Positions 1 through 8,610 of a DNA stretch of 45,189 nucleotides are shown here, in pieces. The translations under genes were made by a program, and so were the position numbers. Numbering within the stretch: the stretch's first letter is position 1; every line of letters begins with the position of its first letter. This stretch comes from Gloeobacterales cyanobacterium ES-bin-313 (GTDB lineage Bacteria > Cyanobacteriota > Cyanobacteriia > Gloeobacterales > Gloeobacteraceae), in the NCBI GenBank assembly GCA_014379585.1, contig JACMLN010000117.1:1-45189 (forward strand). The letters are read 5' to 3'. Under the pieces are notes generated by a model that worked only from the letters and a program-made list of their open reading frames with translations, was not told where the DNA came from and ran no database searches.

Positions 1-277
1 CGGTTGGATCGACAAAATTGCCGAAGGCATTGGCAGTGTTCTCGACCGCTACTTGACCCGCGAACTCGAACCATTGGTGATGAAATTCTTGCCCGCATTG
101 GGTCTAGAAGAACTCGTCATTAAAAAGATCGTCGCCACCTCCGCCGAAGAACTCGAAGATGCCATCGAACAAGTTGCCCGCAACGAACTCAAAGCAATTC
201 CCTACGTCGGCATGACCCTTGGTTTCTTCGTTGGACTCTTTGAAGTGCTCTTGGTTGCTCTGTTGCCTGGTGGGTAG
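1..277 (+). CDS. DUF445 family membrane protein, C-terminal end only
   Basis: The reading frame is open from base 2, so the gene begins outside the window and about 91 residues are visible. The visible part has the pattern I associate with the DUF445 (YheB-like) C-terminus: a helix with [15 protein letters not shown], a segment ending in [16 protein letters not shown], and a terminal Gly-rich hydrophobic helix ([18 protein letters not shown]) that should anchor the protein in the membrane. The stop is TAG at 275-277. An internal TTG at 53 could be mistaken for a start, but the homology-like pattern continues upstream of it. The biochemical role of this family is not known to me. Seen: frame and hydrophobic tail. 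Inferred: family. Confidence 0.7.
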   Translation, partial: GWIDKIAEGIGSVLDRYLTRELEPLVMKFLPALGLEELVIKKIVATSAEELEDAIEQVARNELKAIPYVGMTLGFFVGLFEVLLVALLPGG

Positions 278-318
278 CATGAGGATGAGTAATTACCCAT
301 CTGATCTAAATACCTAAA

Positions 319-2007
319 CTACTGCACAGGCCAAGGCCAAGCTTTGACAGCAATTTCTGAGAGCAACTGCGAGCGTTCCAAAATTTCGCTCTTAGTCCAA
401 CGACTTCTTTGAGATATCCACTGATTCAAGGCAATCTCAGAATTGGCAAAAGCAGCTTTCTTTTTTGAGAATGGGCCGTTCGACAACTGTTTATTTATTT
501 TCCCAAAAATAAGGGTAAGATTACCAATTCTGCCGATCAGTGACTCAGCGGAATCTATATCTAGCTCCGCCTCGCGAAGTGCTAACTCATTGGGTTTAAC
601 AGGTAAGATATGCTCTACTTCTACTTTATTTGAACCTAGAATAGTGGTTTCCCCAGTTCCTAATTGTTCGTTTAAGCGCACCAAGATAGCCCGCCATGTT
701 GGTGATACTACTACGTTAATAGTAGAAAAAGAGTCTTTGAATTCTTCATTATTGGGCATAATACCTTCGAATGCTAAAGAGATCATTTCAGGTAATTCTA
801 TCTCTTTGCTTCTAAGATTCGAGCACAAATGATTATAGGCTCCTTCAAGCTTGTTGGGGTTTTTGCTCCCCACTACGGAATAGCGAATGGTCACCGACTC
901 TATTGCGCGTAGTAGTAGCAAGAACTCATTGTGCTCCAATTCTGCACCTTTGAGAATTGCGGGTCTGCAACTGCGAGCTCTATAAGCCAGGAGTCGTTTC
1001 AAGATCTCTCGAACTTCGTCACTCCAAGAAGAATTTTGCGAATTGGGCTCAGTAATGTACTTGTAATGCTGGGCAGTATTTTTCAACTTTTGAACAAAAA
1101 CTAATGCTTCAGAGGAATGCAGTTTACTCAATTTATCGTTGTACTTTGCATAAAGATCTTTATTCCTTACCTCCCCCTCATTCGCTATCCAGTAGTAACG
1201 CAAAAAATCTACAATTTCACTAGGTTCAACCTGTTCAACGATCTCTTTCCAATATTCGATTGCTTCCTCAAGATTCTCATTGCCGCAACGAGCCAACAAT
1301 TTATTCTTCACTAGATCCGCTGCATTTAAGGCAAGGCCACGATCATTTAAACTTTCAAACAACAGAAAAGCTTCAGCTTCAGAAGGAGCGGTGATACAAA
1401 CAAACTCAACTTCATAAACCAAACGACTTACCAATCGATGAAGAACAGCCAATTCTGGCATACCTTTAGTTATCAAGTCCGAGATATATTGATCTAAAAG
1501 CAACATAATCTTTGCAACTACAACAGCTATCGGGTGTTTCTTATACTCCTTATTTTCATGAAGATTTGGGTCAGCCATGATGACTCTATAAACTTTTGCG
1601 TCATCTTCCTGCAGTGTAAGCTTGGTAGTTCTCCTCCCTCCAATTTTTCCTGTCTCTAATAAATTCTTGATATCCGCAGCTTCGCTGCTCTCCGGAGGAA
1701 GCTTTTGCTGTAGAACCCCAAGCATAAGTGAAATACTTGTCAGGCGTTGTTGCCCGTCGAGCACGAGCTTTGGTCCAGAAGCTGTTCCAGTTTCTGCAAA
1801 GACAAGAGAACCTAAGAAATACGGGCTGCTTGAGTCCGAAGACTCGAGTAGTTCTTTGTCAGTGTAGATATCTGCAATGAGCTGACTCACTTCAGATACT
1901 CCCCACGCATATCGCCTTTGAAATTGCGGAATGTGGAAAGCAGCAGACTTAGAAGAAAACAAGTCTTCAACAGTGCTTGTCTTCGCCTCAAATTTGGTGT
2001 CCGCCAC
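319..2007 (-). CDS. GmrSD-type DUF262/DUF1524 endonuclease (anti-phage)
   Basis: A 562-residue protein with the two signatures of single-chain GmrSD enzymes, which in characterised members cut modified phage DNA in a nucleotide-dependent way. The N-terminal DUF262 part has IPQFQRRYAW (residues 26-35) and DGQQR (84-88). The C-terminal DUF1524 part is an HNH-like nuclease with EVEHILP (463-469, His466), GNLTLI (Asn496) and a following LSN...F..KK segment. Both halves look intact, so it should be active. The start is GTG at 2005-2007, supported by AGGAG about 7 bases upstream. It is AT-rich relative to the housekeeping genes to its right and faces a second defence pair, which suggests acquisition by transfer. 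Target modification cannot be read from sequence. Confidence 0.85.
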   Translation of the reverse strand: MADTKFEAKTSTVEDLFSSKSAAFHIPQFQRRYAWGVSEVSQLIADIYTDKELLESSDSSSPYFLGSLVFAETGTASGPKLVLDGQQRLTSISLMLGVLQQKLPPESSEAADIKNLLETGKIGGRRTTKLTLQEDDAKVYRVIMADPNLHENKEYKKHPIAVVVAKIMLLLDQYISDLITKGMPELAVLHRLVSRLVYEVEFVCITAPSEAEAFLLFESLNDRGLALNAADLVKNKLLARCGNENLEEAIEYWKEIVEQVEPSEIVDFLRYYWIANEGEVRNKDLYAKYNDKLSKLHSSEALVFVQKLKNTAQHYKYITEPNSQNSSWSDEVREILKRLLAYRARSCRPAILKGAELEHNEFLLLLRAIESVTIRYSVVGSKNPNKLEGAYNHLCSNLRSKEIELPEMISLAFEGIMPNNEEFKDSFSTINVVVSPTWRAILVRLNEQLGTGETTILGSNKVEVEHILPVKPNELALREAELDIDSAESLIGRIGNLTLIFGKINKQLSNGPFSKKKAAFANSEIALNQWISQRSRWTKSEILERSQLLSEIAVKAWPWPVQ

Positions 2008-2073
2008 TACCCTGCTCCTGAAAAAGAATATTTTTCTCGAATGTCGAAGTCAGGTCAGAATATGCCCTAAATA

Positions 2074-2110
2074 CATGTAACTCTCCCAAAGCCGCCGCAT
2101 TAGTTACATG
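2074..2110. promoter_or_regulatory. Inverted repeat between divergent defence genes
   Basis: Perfect 9-bp arms CATGTAACT (2074-2082) and AGTTACATG (2102-2110) are separated by 19 bases. It lies in the 318-bp gap between the GmrSD gene, read leftwards, and the RelE-like/Shedu pair, read rightwards. A second imperfect palindrome, GCATACTAGTTATGC, is at 2157-2171. These could be operators for a shared regulator or short transcript hairpins. No dedicated repressor gene is adjacent. The rest of the gap (2172-2325) is AT-rich and holds candidate -10 boxes TACAAT (2172-2177) and TATACT (2286-2291) but no convincing -35. Confidence 0.4.
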
Positions 2111-2325
2111 CAAACAGATAGCCATCTCATGGGATTTTTTGCTGAAAAAATGCAAAGCATACTAGTTATGCTACAATCTAGGCGAGGCAAGCATAAAACA
2201 CCCAACAAGAACTGCAAATACTTTAATGCAAGACGATTTACTCTAAAGAGGGTTTTAGTAAAGTTTTTAATGTATTTCACAAAGTTATACTGACTTTTTT
2301 TTGCTTTAAACAAGGAGAAACTGTA

Positions 2326-2628
2326 ATGAGCAACAACAACCTTAAGAGAATTCTGGTTTTAGACCCCAATGTAGAGGCTAGCTTGGATCAACTTACATCA
2401 AGCGATCGACTGTCTGTAACTAGAGCATTTGACTTGATTCAGCAAGACTTGGACGGCATTCTTTCGATGGATACAAATTTACAGAAGTTAATCCTTAAAG
2501 ATCGCAATCTTTACGAATATACGATTCCTACAGCATCGAACCTGCGAATTATTATGGAGGTGCGGGAACAAGCAATTGTTATTTTACAAGTCTTCGAAAA
2601 AGATAAATCAAAGACCCCAATTCTTTAA
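2326..2628 (+). CDS. Small RelE/ParE-like protein upstream of Shedu
   Basis: A 100-residue protein of unassigned family. Its second half (residues 62-93: LYEYTIPTASNLRIIMEV followed by a VILQVFEKD strand) has the alternating beta-strand pattern of the RelE/ParE toxin fold, where a Y-x-Y/R-IxxxxRIIxEV strand is followed by a VxILxV strand. The usual catalytic basic residues of mRNA interferases are not obvious, so it may be an inactive or regulatory relative. It starts at ATG with a strong AAGGAG at 2312-2317. The Shedu gene starts 22 bp after its stop, so the two are almost certainly co-transcribed. No antitoxin-like gene precedes it. Fold assignment is inference from pattern only. Confidence 0.6.
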   Translation: MSNNNLKRILVLDPNVEASLDQLTSSDRLSVTRAFDLIQQDLDGILSMDTNLQKLILKDRNLYEYTIPTASNLRIIMEVREQAIVILQVFEKDKSKTPIL

Positions 2629-2650
2629 GTTTCATTAGTTATTAAATAAA

Positions 2651-3280
2651 ATGGCAAAAGAGTTTACTCCCCTCAACTTTACAATCGCAGAATGTCAAAA
2701 AGAGGCACAAGAGTTTGAGAATTTTCTGAAAGAAAATGGCGAACTATCAGAAGCAAATCAAATACGGCCATTTTTTGGAAAAAGGTTAATGCTCTCTGCA
2801 ATGGTTGGGTTTTTACATTCACACATGGGACTGCCAGATGTGATTGCATTCGAGTATGAATTATATGGTGATTATGTTTGTGACTTAGTAGTAGGAGATA
2901 GAAAAAACAACAAATATGTTTTCATTGAATTTGAAGAAGCGAAGAAAGATAGCATCTTTAGAAAAGCCGGAAAGAAAAGCACTTTGGAATGGTCTAAATG
3001 CTTTGAACATGGATATAGTCAGATTATCGACTGGTTTGAAATAATGAGTGTGAATGTTAATACAGATAAAACTAAAGCAATGTTTGGCCATGGCAAGGTA
3101 GATTTTGTCGGTGTACTTGTTGTGGGGCGCGAGACATATCTTGATATTCGGGAGAAGCAGAGATTAGCTTATCGCACAGGGAAGACAAAGGTAGATTCGC
3201 AAGGGATACTTTGCTATACCTTTGATGGTCTCCTTGATTTTATTAGTATTAGATTGAGTTCCTATAAGTTGGATATCTAA
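2651..3280 (+). CDS. Shedu-family (DUF4263) defence nuclease
   Basis: A 209-residue protein resembling the short form of SduA/DUF4263 proteins, single-gene anti-phage nucleases with a PD-(D/E)XK core. Visible core: a predicted strand with Asp78 (GDYVCDLVVGD), then YVFIEFEEAKKDSIF with Glu93 and Glu95, then a helix with EHGYSQIIDWF (Gln124). The usual (D/E)-x-K lysine is Glu95 here, followed by Lys98/Lys99, a pattern I recall for this subgroup. The N-terminal ~60 residues form a helical region. There is no clear Shine-Dalgarno before the ATG (AT-rich AAATAAA), so translation may be coupled to the small gene upstream. Low GC resembles the GmrSD gene opposite. Confidence 0.8.
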   Translation: MAKEFTPLNFTIAECQKEAQEFENFLKENGELSEANQIRPFFGKRLMLSAMVGFLHSHMGLPDVIAFEYELYGDYVCDLVVGDRKNNKYVFIEFEEAKKDSIFRKAGKKSTLEWSKCFEHGYSQIIDWFEIMSVNVNTDKTKAMFGHGKVDFVGVLVVGRETYLDIREKQRLAYRTGKTKVDSQGILCYTFDGLLDFISIRLSSYKLDI

Positions 3281-3420
3281 GCAGTATCCATCTCTCCCAA
3301 TCCCCTTCCAATTCCGCTCCACCACGCGTAGCGCAATATATAATTTCAAGTATCAATCCGTAAAAGTTCGCCGAGGGGGTGTGGGGGACGAGCGTGTCCA
3401 TCCCTCACGGGGCGGGGGTT

Positions 3421-3451
3421 TTAGGGGGCGGGGCTTGCCCCTGCCCCCTAA
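3421..3451. repeat. GC-rich inverted repeat / hairpin after Shedu gene
   Basis: TTAGGGGGCGGGG (3421-3433) pairs with CCCCTGCCCCCTAA (3438-3451) with one bulged base and a 4-base loop. It sits in the 278-bp gap 3281-3558, inside a G-rich block starting near 3373 that contrasts sharply with the AT-rich defence genes before it. It could be a terminator without a T-tract, or a copy of a dispersed genomic repeat marking the edge of the defence segment. I see no gene in this gap. Confidence 0.5.
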
Positions 3452-3558
3452 TGCAGTTCGCTATATTTATCTCGCTTACCAAAATAGAGATACTGCGTGG
3501 CTTGATCGGTATCCAGAGGGTTTAAGGTAACTCTAGGCTTTTGCGTTGAGGAAGCGTT

Positions 3559-4641
<1,083 letters not shown>

Positions 4642-4664
4642 CTACCCTTTCTAACAGCAAAACC

Positions 4665-4708
4665 ACTATAGAGTGTTGGAGATTTGTTGGATGTGTTCAA
4701 TGTGATAC
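4665..4708 (-). promoter_or_regulatory. NtcA-type promoter of the PII gene
   Basis: Reading leftwards, GTATCACATTGAAC (4708-4695) fits GTA-N8-TAC with one mismatch in the right half. It is followed 24 bases later by a -10-like TATAGT (4670-4665). NtcA-activated cyanobacterial promoters usually place the site about 20-24 bases before the -10 box, so both sequence and spacing fit. Initiation would be about 20 bases before the start codon. This agrees with known nitrogen control of glnB in cyanobacteria. The NtcA assignment is inference. Confidence 0.5.
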
Positions 4709-4753
4709 AACCGCAAAATCAATCATTTCTACAAATGCAGTGGGAACACTCTC

Positions 4754-5401
4754 TTACCGAACAACTGTGATAGTTGCTTTAACGTTGCCGAAGCTGCTGT
4801 CCTCGTTGACAACCCGTAAACGCACACCCTGAATACTAATGACCCAAGCAGGCAAAGCGAGAATTTGAGCCTGCTTGGGAGTAAGTTTCACGGCAACCGC
4901 TCCCAAGACTGTGTTGTTTTCGTCCAGCGTGTTGTCGGTAATGTCTAAGTAAGCGGTTGCCTTGACCTCGGAGCGAACAATCGCTGAAATTTTCTCAGCA
5001 CCTTGGCTCGGCAAAAATTGTCCAGTAAAGGTTTCTCCAGACAGAACCGTTGCGTCAACCCGTTGCGAAAAACTCTGCCTATCTCTAGGAAACTGCTGAT
5101 AGCTCGACCCTTGGAAAGGTGGCTGTACCGTCTGATTCTGGTTAAAGTTCTGGTTGCTGATGCCTGTTTGATAACTGCGGGGAGTTTGGGGCTGAGTACT
5201 CGGCACAAATTGGGTCTGAGGATTCGGTGTAAATTGGGGTTTGGTACTCGGCACAAACTGAGTCTGAGTATTCGGTGTGAATTGGGGTTGCGCGCTCGGC
5301 ACAAATTGGGTCTGAGCGTCAGCGGCCTGCCCAATAACAACACTCACAGCCGCAGCCAAAAATAAAAGGGATAGAGGAGTAAATAATTTGTTGGTTTTCA
5401 T
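4754..5401 (-). CDS. Secreted Gln/Pro-rich repeat protein
   Basis: A 215-residue protein I do not recognise. It begins with a Sec signal peptide (KTNK then a hydrophobic run, likely cleaved after ADA, residue 29). Residues 30-77 are a tandem 8-residue repeat alternating QTQFVPSx and QPQFTPNx. Next comes a Gln/Asn-rich linker, then a C-terminal domain (about 120-215) of predicted beta character containing SGETFTGQFLPSQGAEKISAI and ending in VKATITVVR. It is probably periplasmic or surface-exposed. A candidate promoter (leftward TATACT, 5456-5451) lies about 50 bp upstream of the ATG. The 237-bp gap to 5638 otherwise shows nothing I can name. Confidence 0.65.
   Translation of the reverse strand: MKTNKLFTPLSLLFLAAAVSVVIGQAADAQTQFVPSAQPQFTPNTQTQFVPSTKPQFTPNPQTQFVPSTQPQTPRSYQTGISNQNFNQNQTVQPPFQGSSYQQFPRDRQSFSQRVDATVLSGETFTGQFLPSQGAEKISAIVRSEVKATAYLDITDNTLDENNTVLGAVAVKLTPKQAQILALPAWVISIQGVRLRVVNEDSSFGNVKATITVVR
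5173..5314 (-). repeat. Tandem repeat encoding QTQFVPS/QPQFTPN units
   Basis: About six degenerate 24-bp units (three 48-bp pairs) within the secreted repeat protein gene encode alternating QTQFVPS- and QPQFTPN-type octapeptides. The DNA copies are similar enough to allow slippage, so unit number may vary between strains. Confidence 0.7.
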
Positions 5402-5638
5402 ATGAATGTTTCACTGCGAACTGGTGACAGGGTGCGGGACGGTTCCCAACAGTATAAAACCTACCGAGCAGAGTTGAAATAGCAAAACCGTAATGACTAT
5501 TGCGCCAAACCGCAGCCCGATTCTGAGCACTGTCAGCCTTGAGGCCAGATAGTTTCCAGGTTAAGGACAAATCCAGGCAAGACTTCTTCACCTGAAAGGG
5601 TATTGGGATGCTCAAGAACCTAAAGGATCGAAAATCGG

Positions 5639-6193
5639 CTATTCGGACAATTGAAAACTGCGGAGCACCTGCAACAAAGAGGGTTGAAGGCTATCGAAGT
5701 CGGTACTTGGAGCAATCATCGTGATTGTTACGAGGCGATTTTTGTCACTGCCGATGCAAACAATTACCCGACCTTCGGCAGTCTGGGATTTGCGCGGTAT
5801 GCCTCTGAAAAATAACTCGGCAGAGTTGAATGTACCGATTCGGCTGGGCAAGTTGAACAAAGGCTTAAAGTTGCCATACACTTTTCCGAGTTGACTGCGT
5901 CCAAGGCGGCGGGAAAAAGTAGCGCTGAGTTGAGAAAGCTGGGCAGTGGTGGCAGGTTTTCCATCGTCCACTTGACCCGGTTGCGCTTCAACAGTTACCA
6001 AGATCAAGCTGCGGCTGAGGGGTTGGAGAAGAGAAACTTGGCCAACCCGATTTTTGATCTCAGTCAATTTCCAACCAGTTGGGGGCTGAAACGTGTAGCC
6101 CAGGATGTAGTCCCGATAGACATTTTCTTGGGCGGAAACTGCCGATGCACTGACGAGAGCACAAAGGCCAAAGAGGAGAAGGCGACGGCGCAT
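5639..6193 (-). CDS. Secreted PsbP/DcrB-like protein
   Basis: A 184-residue protein with a signal peptide (RRR then LLLFGLCALVSASAVSA, cleavage near residue 21). The mature start, YRDYILGYTFQPPTGWKL, followed by SLILVTVEA and a C-terminal ...SLQPSLLQVLRSF helix, matches the general pattern of the PsbP/DcrB/Mog1 fold, in which a Y-x-x-x-x-P-x-x-W strand opens the domain. It should be periplasmic or lumenal. The ATG lies one base after the ycf54 stop, so the two form an operon with ycf54 first. In cyanobacteria PsbP-like proteins associate with photosystem assembly, which fits a chlorophyll-gene neighbour, but this is inference. Weak sequence similarity means other secreted families are possible. 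Confidence 0.55.
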   Translation of the reverse strand: MRRRLLLFGLCALVSASAVSAQENVYRDYILGYTFQPPTGWKLTEIKNRVGQVSLLQPLSRSLILVTVEAQPGQVDDGKPATTAQLSQLSATFSRRLGRSQLGKVYGNFKPLFNLPSRIGTFNSAELFFRGIPRKSQTAEGRVIVCIGSDKNRLVTITMIAPSTDFDSLQPSLLQVLRSFQLSE

Positions 6194-6194
6194 A

Positions 6195-6518
6195 TTAGTA
6201 TATCACCGCCGCACCAGCTAAGGGGTCAGCGACCTCCGAAGCATCAAATTGACCTGTGGCGACGTACTGAAGCCGATGTTTGAGCCAAAGAATGAACTGG
6301 CCATCGGTGGAGACAATCGCAGCCGTAGGTTGAGGGCAGCGGCGGCGCAGGTCATTGAATTGCGAGCTTTCCAAGAAACGAGGTTCCTCAATATGCCAAA
6401 AGTCGATTTCTTTATTTTTATGTTTGTAGTTGCTGGTACGTTCTTCCAAGATCTCACTGACAATGTGTTCCTTGAAGAATGCGGCGCTTGCTGCCAGAAA
6501 GTAATAGGTGTTCGCCAT
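6195..6518 (-). CDS. ycf54: Ycf54, Mg-protoporphyrin IX ester cyclase partner
   Basis: A 107-residue member of the Ycf54 (DUF2488) family. Recognised features in order: an N-terminal TYYFLAAS strand, EILEERTSNY, KEIDFWHIEEPRFLE, CPQPTAAIVSTDGQFI and a C-terminal WLKHRLQYV helix. Ycf54 is a small soluble protein that binds and stabilises the AcsF/CycI oxidative cyclase which forms ring E of chlorophyll. Its presence marks an oxygenic phototroph. It is transcribed divergently from mnmG, with a 46-bp intergenic stretch, and is followed without a gap by the PsbP-like gene. Confidence 0.9.
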   Translation of the reverse strand: MANTYYFLAASAAFFKEHIVSEILEERTSNYKHKNKEIDFWHIEEPRFLESSQFNDLRRRCPQPTAAIVSTDGQFILWLKHRLQYVATGQFDASEVADPLAGAAVIY

Positions 6519-6564
6519 CTGCCGAAATCATAAAATGGAACGGCATCCATTTTAAGCCCAACCC

Positions 6565-8451
6565 ATGCAGTACTTAGCACAGTTCGATGTCGTCGTTGTC
6601 GGCGCAGGTCATAGCGGCTGTGAAGCGGCTTTAGCGGCAGCGCGGTTGGGTTGTCGCACCCTATTGATGACCATGAACCTGGATACCGTGGCGTGGCAGC
6701 CTTGTAATCCAGCCGTGGGTGGACCGGCAAAGTCGCAACTTGTCCATGAAATTGATGCCCTTGGCGGCGAGATGGCCAAGATTACTGACCGCACGTATTT
6801 GCAAAAGCGGATTTTGAATAGTTCGCGAGGACCAGCCGTGTGGGCGCTCCGGGCGCAGACGGACAAGCGGGAATATGCCCGCGCCATGAAGCAGGTAGTG
6901 GAAGCAACCCCTAACCTGACCCTGCGCCAAGGCATGATCACCGATTTGCTCCTCGATGACAACGGCGAAGTCTGCGGGGTCAGTACTTTTTTTGATGTCG
7001 CTTTCGCCTGTCGGGCGGTGATTTTGACTACGGGCACTTTTTTAGGCGGCAAGATCTGGATCGGGCGCAAGTCCATGAGCGCTGGTCGCGCTGGCGAATT
7101 TCCAGCGGAAGGATTGACCGACACCCTACATCGCCTCGGCTTTGAAACGGGTCGCTTGAAGACAGGTACACCAGCACGGGTGGATCGGCGCACCGTCGAT
7201 TTTTCGGTGATGGAAGCCCAGCCCCCGGACCCTGAACAGCGCTGGTTTTCTTTCGATCCCAAAGCCCATGTGGTTTTAGAGCAGATGAACTGCTACCTCA
7301 CCCACACCACCGCTGCCACCCATCAAGTCATTCGCGATCATCTGCACCTTTCGCCCATGTACTCCGGGGACATCGATGCCAAGGGGCCACGCTACTGTCC
7401 AAGCATCGAGGACAAGATCGTCCGCTTTGCCGACAAAGAAAGCCACCAGATCTTCATCGAGCCAGAAGGCCGCGATACCCCCGAACTTTATATTCAGGGC
7501 TTTTCGACATCCTTGCCAGAAGTGGTACAGATTAAAATGCTCCAGACGCTTCCTGGTCTGGAAAACTGTGCTGTTATGCGACCCGCCTACGCAGTCGAGT
7601 ACGACTACTTGCCCGCAACCCAATGCTTTGCGACGCTGATGACCAAGCCTGTACCGGGGCTATTTTGCGCTGGGCAGATCAACGGCACCACAGGCTACGA
7701 AGAAGCGGCAGCCCAGGGACTCGTTGCTGGGATCAATGCTGCTCGCCGCGTCCAAGGCCAAGAGATGATCACGTTCAGCCGCGAATCTTCCTACATCGGG
7801 ACGCTGATCGACGACTTGGTCACCAAAGAAATCCGTGAACCCTACCGAATGCTCACCAGCCGTTCTGAATATCGTCTTGTCCTGCGCTCCGACAATGCTG
7901 ATCATCGTCTTACGCCTCTGGGCCGAGAGATTGGTCTGATCGACGACGAGCGTTGGCAACTCTACAGCCAGAAAATGACCCAAATTGCTCAAGAACAAGT
8001 GCGCCTCGAAAAGACGCGCATTCAAACTGCTTTGCTCCCAGAGCCGGTACGGGGTGGCGCGATCTCAGCGGCAGATTGGCTGCGGCGGCCAGGGGTTCAC
8101 TACGACGATCTTGTTGGACTGGGAGCTGGAGATGCGGCGCTCGGGGACGATGTCCGCGAAGGTGTAGAGATCCAATTGAAGTACAGCGGCTACATCGCCC
8201 GTCAGCAGGAGCAGATCGACCGTGCCAGTGTGCAAATGGATCGGCCTCTGCCTGCGGATCTCGACTTTACAGAACTGAAGACACTTTCGAAAGAAAGTCG
8301 CGAGAAACTACAGCGCATCCGTCCCCAAACCCTTGGCCAGGCCAGCCGCATCGGTGGGGTGAGTCCAGCGGATATCAACGCCTTAATGATCTACCTGGAA
8401 GTCCATCGGCGGCGCGATAGTTACTCGACGGTCTCCCCTGTAGTGGGGTAA
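6565..8451 (+). CDS. mnmG: tRNA 5-carboxymethylaminomethyluridine synthase subunit MnmG
   Basis: 628 residues, the normal family length. MnmG, with MnmE, installs the (carboxymethyl)aminomethyl group at U34 of certain tRNAs using FAD, NADH and methylene-THF. Visible: the N-terminal dinucleotide-binding motif [64 protein letters not shown] and the FAD motif [18 protein letters not shown]. The C-terminal helical domain involved in MnmE/tRNA contact ends with [17 protein letters not shown] start; no strong Shine-Dalgarno is visible. Complete, with no anomalies. Confidence 0.97.
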   Translation: MQYLAQFDVVVVGAGHSGCEAALAAARLGCRTLLMTMNLDTVAWQPCNPAVGGPAKSQLVHEIDALGGEMAKITDRTYLQKRILNSSRGPAVWALRAQTDKREYARAMKQVVEATPNLTLRQGMITDLLLDDNGEVCGVSTFFDVAFACRAVILTTGTFLGGKIWIGRKSMSAGRAGEFPAEGLTDTLHRLGFETGRLKTGTPARVDRRTVDFSVMEAQPPDPEQRWFSFDPKAHVVLEQMNCYLTHTTAATHQVIRDHLHLSPMYSGDIDAKGPRYCPSIEDKIVRFADKESHQIFIEPEGRDTPELYIQGFSTSLPEVVQIKMLQTLPGLENCAVMRPAYAVEYDYLPATQCFATLMTKPVPGLFCAGQINGTTGYEEAAAQGLVAGINAARRVQGQEMITFSRESSYIGTLIDDLVTKEIREPYRMLTSRSEYRLVLRSDNADHRLTPLGREIGLIDDERWQLYSQKMTQIAQEQVRLEKTRIQTALLPEPVRGGAISAADWLRRPGVHYDDLVGLGAGDAALGDDVREGVEIQLKYSGYIARQQEQIDRASVQMDRPLPADLDFTELKTLSKESREKLQRIRPQTLGQASRIGGVSPADINALMIYLEVHRRRDSYSTVSPVVG

Positions 8452-8466
8452 AAATTTGTGTCAGGG

Positions 8467-8495
8467 TTTACAATTGTTGGGTTCTGTTTTATACT
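8467..8495 (+). promoter_or_regulatory. Sigma70-type promoter upstream of the Yfr1 locus
   Basis: TTTACA (8467-8472), a 17-base spacer, then TATACT (8490-8495): five of six matches in each box at ideal spacing. Transcription should begin near 8501-8503, immediately before the GTGAGGGGTGAA anti-Yfr1 element. It lies just after mnmG and cannot serve trxA directly because the terminator at 8653-8681 intervenes. Confidence 0.7.
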
Positions 8496-8501
8496 CGTCT
8501 C

Positions 8502-8575
8502 TTAGTGAGGGGTGAATGGCAAGAGAGGCGTAGGACGAAACGCGGACAGTCCTGCGCCTCTCTTTGCATTTCAAG
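8502..8575 (+). ncRNA. Candidate small RNA with anti-Yfr1 sequence
   Basis: Starting at the predicted +1 of the 8467-8495 promoter, the RNA would open with GTGAGGGGTGAA (8505-8516). This is complementary over 12 bases, with one G-U pair, to TTCACTCCTCAC of Yfr1 (8633-8644). It is followed by a very stable hairpin: 8519-8536 pairs with 8549-8567 (about 18 bp, one U-G and one bulge, 12-base loop), then a weak TTTGCATTT tail. It could be a separate sponge or decoy for Yfr1, or the 5' part of a longer transcript (8502-8681) in which the Yfr1 motif is masked in cis. No coding potential is evident. Boundaries are predicted, not observed. Confidence 0.5.
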
Positions 8576-8610
8576 ACTTTTGTTGAATGGACTTCTCGCC
8601 TAGAATAAGG

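Noticed and set aside
5319-5615. 98-aa leftward ORF upstream of the secreted repeat protein
   Set aside because: It overlaps the signal-peptide region of the real gene in another frame, has no ribosome site and no plausible protein pattern.
6218-6730. 170-aa leftward ORF across the ycf54/mnmG start regions
   Set aside because: It is a shadow of ycf54 and mnmG, both of which have clear family motifs.
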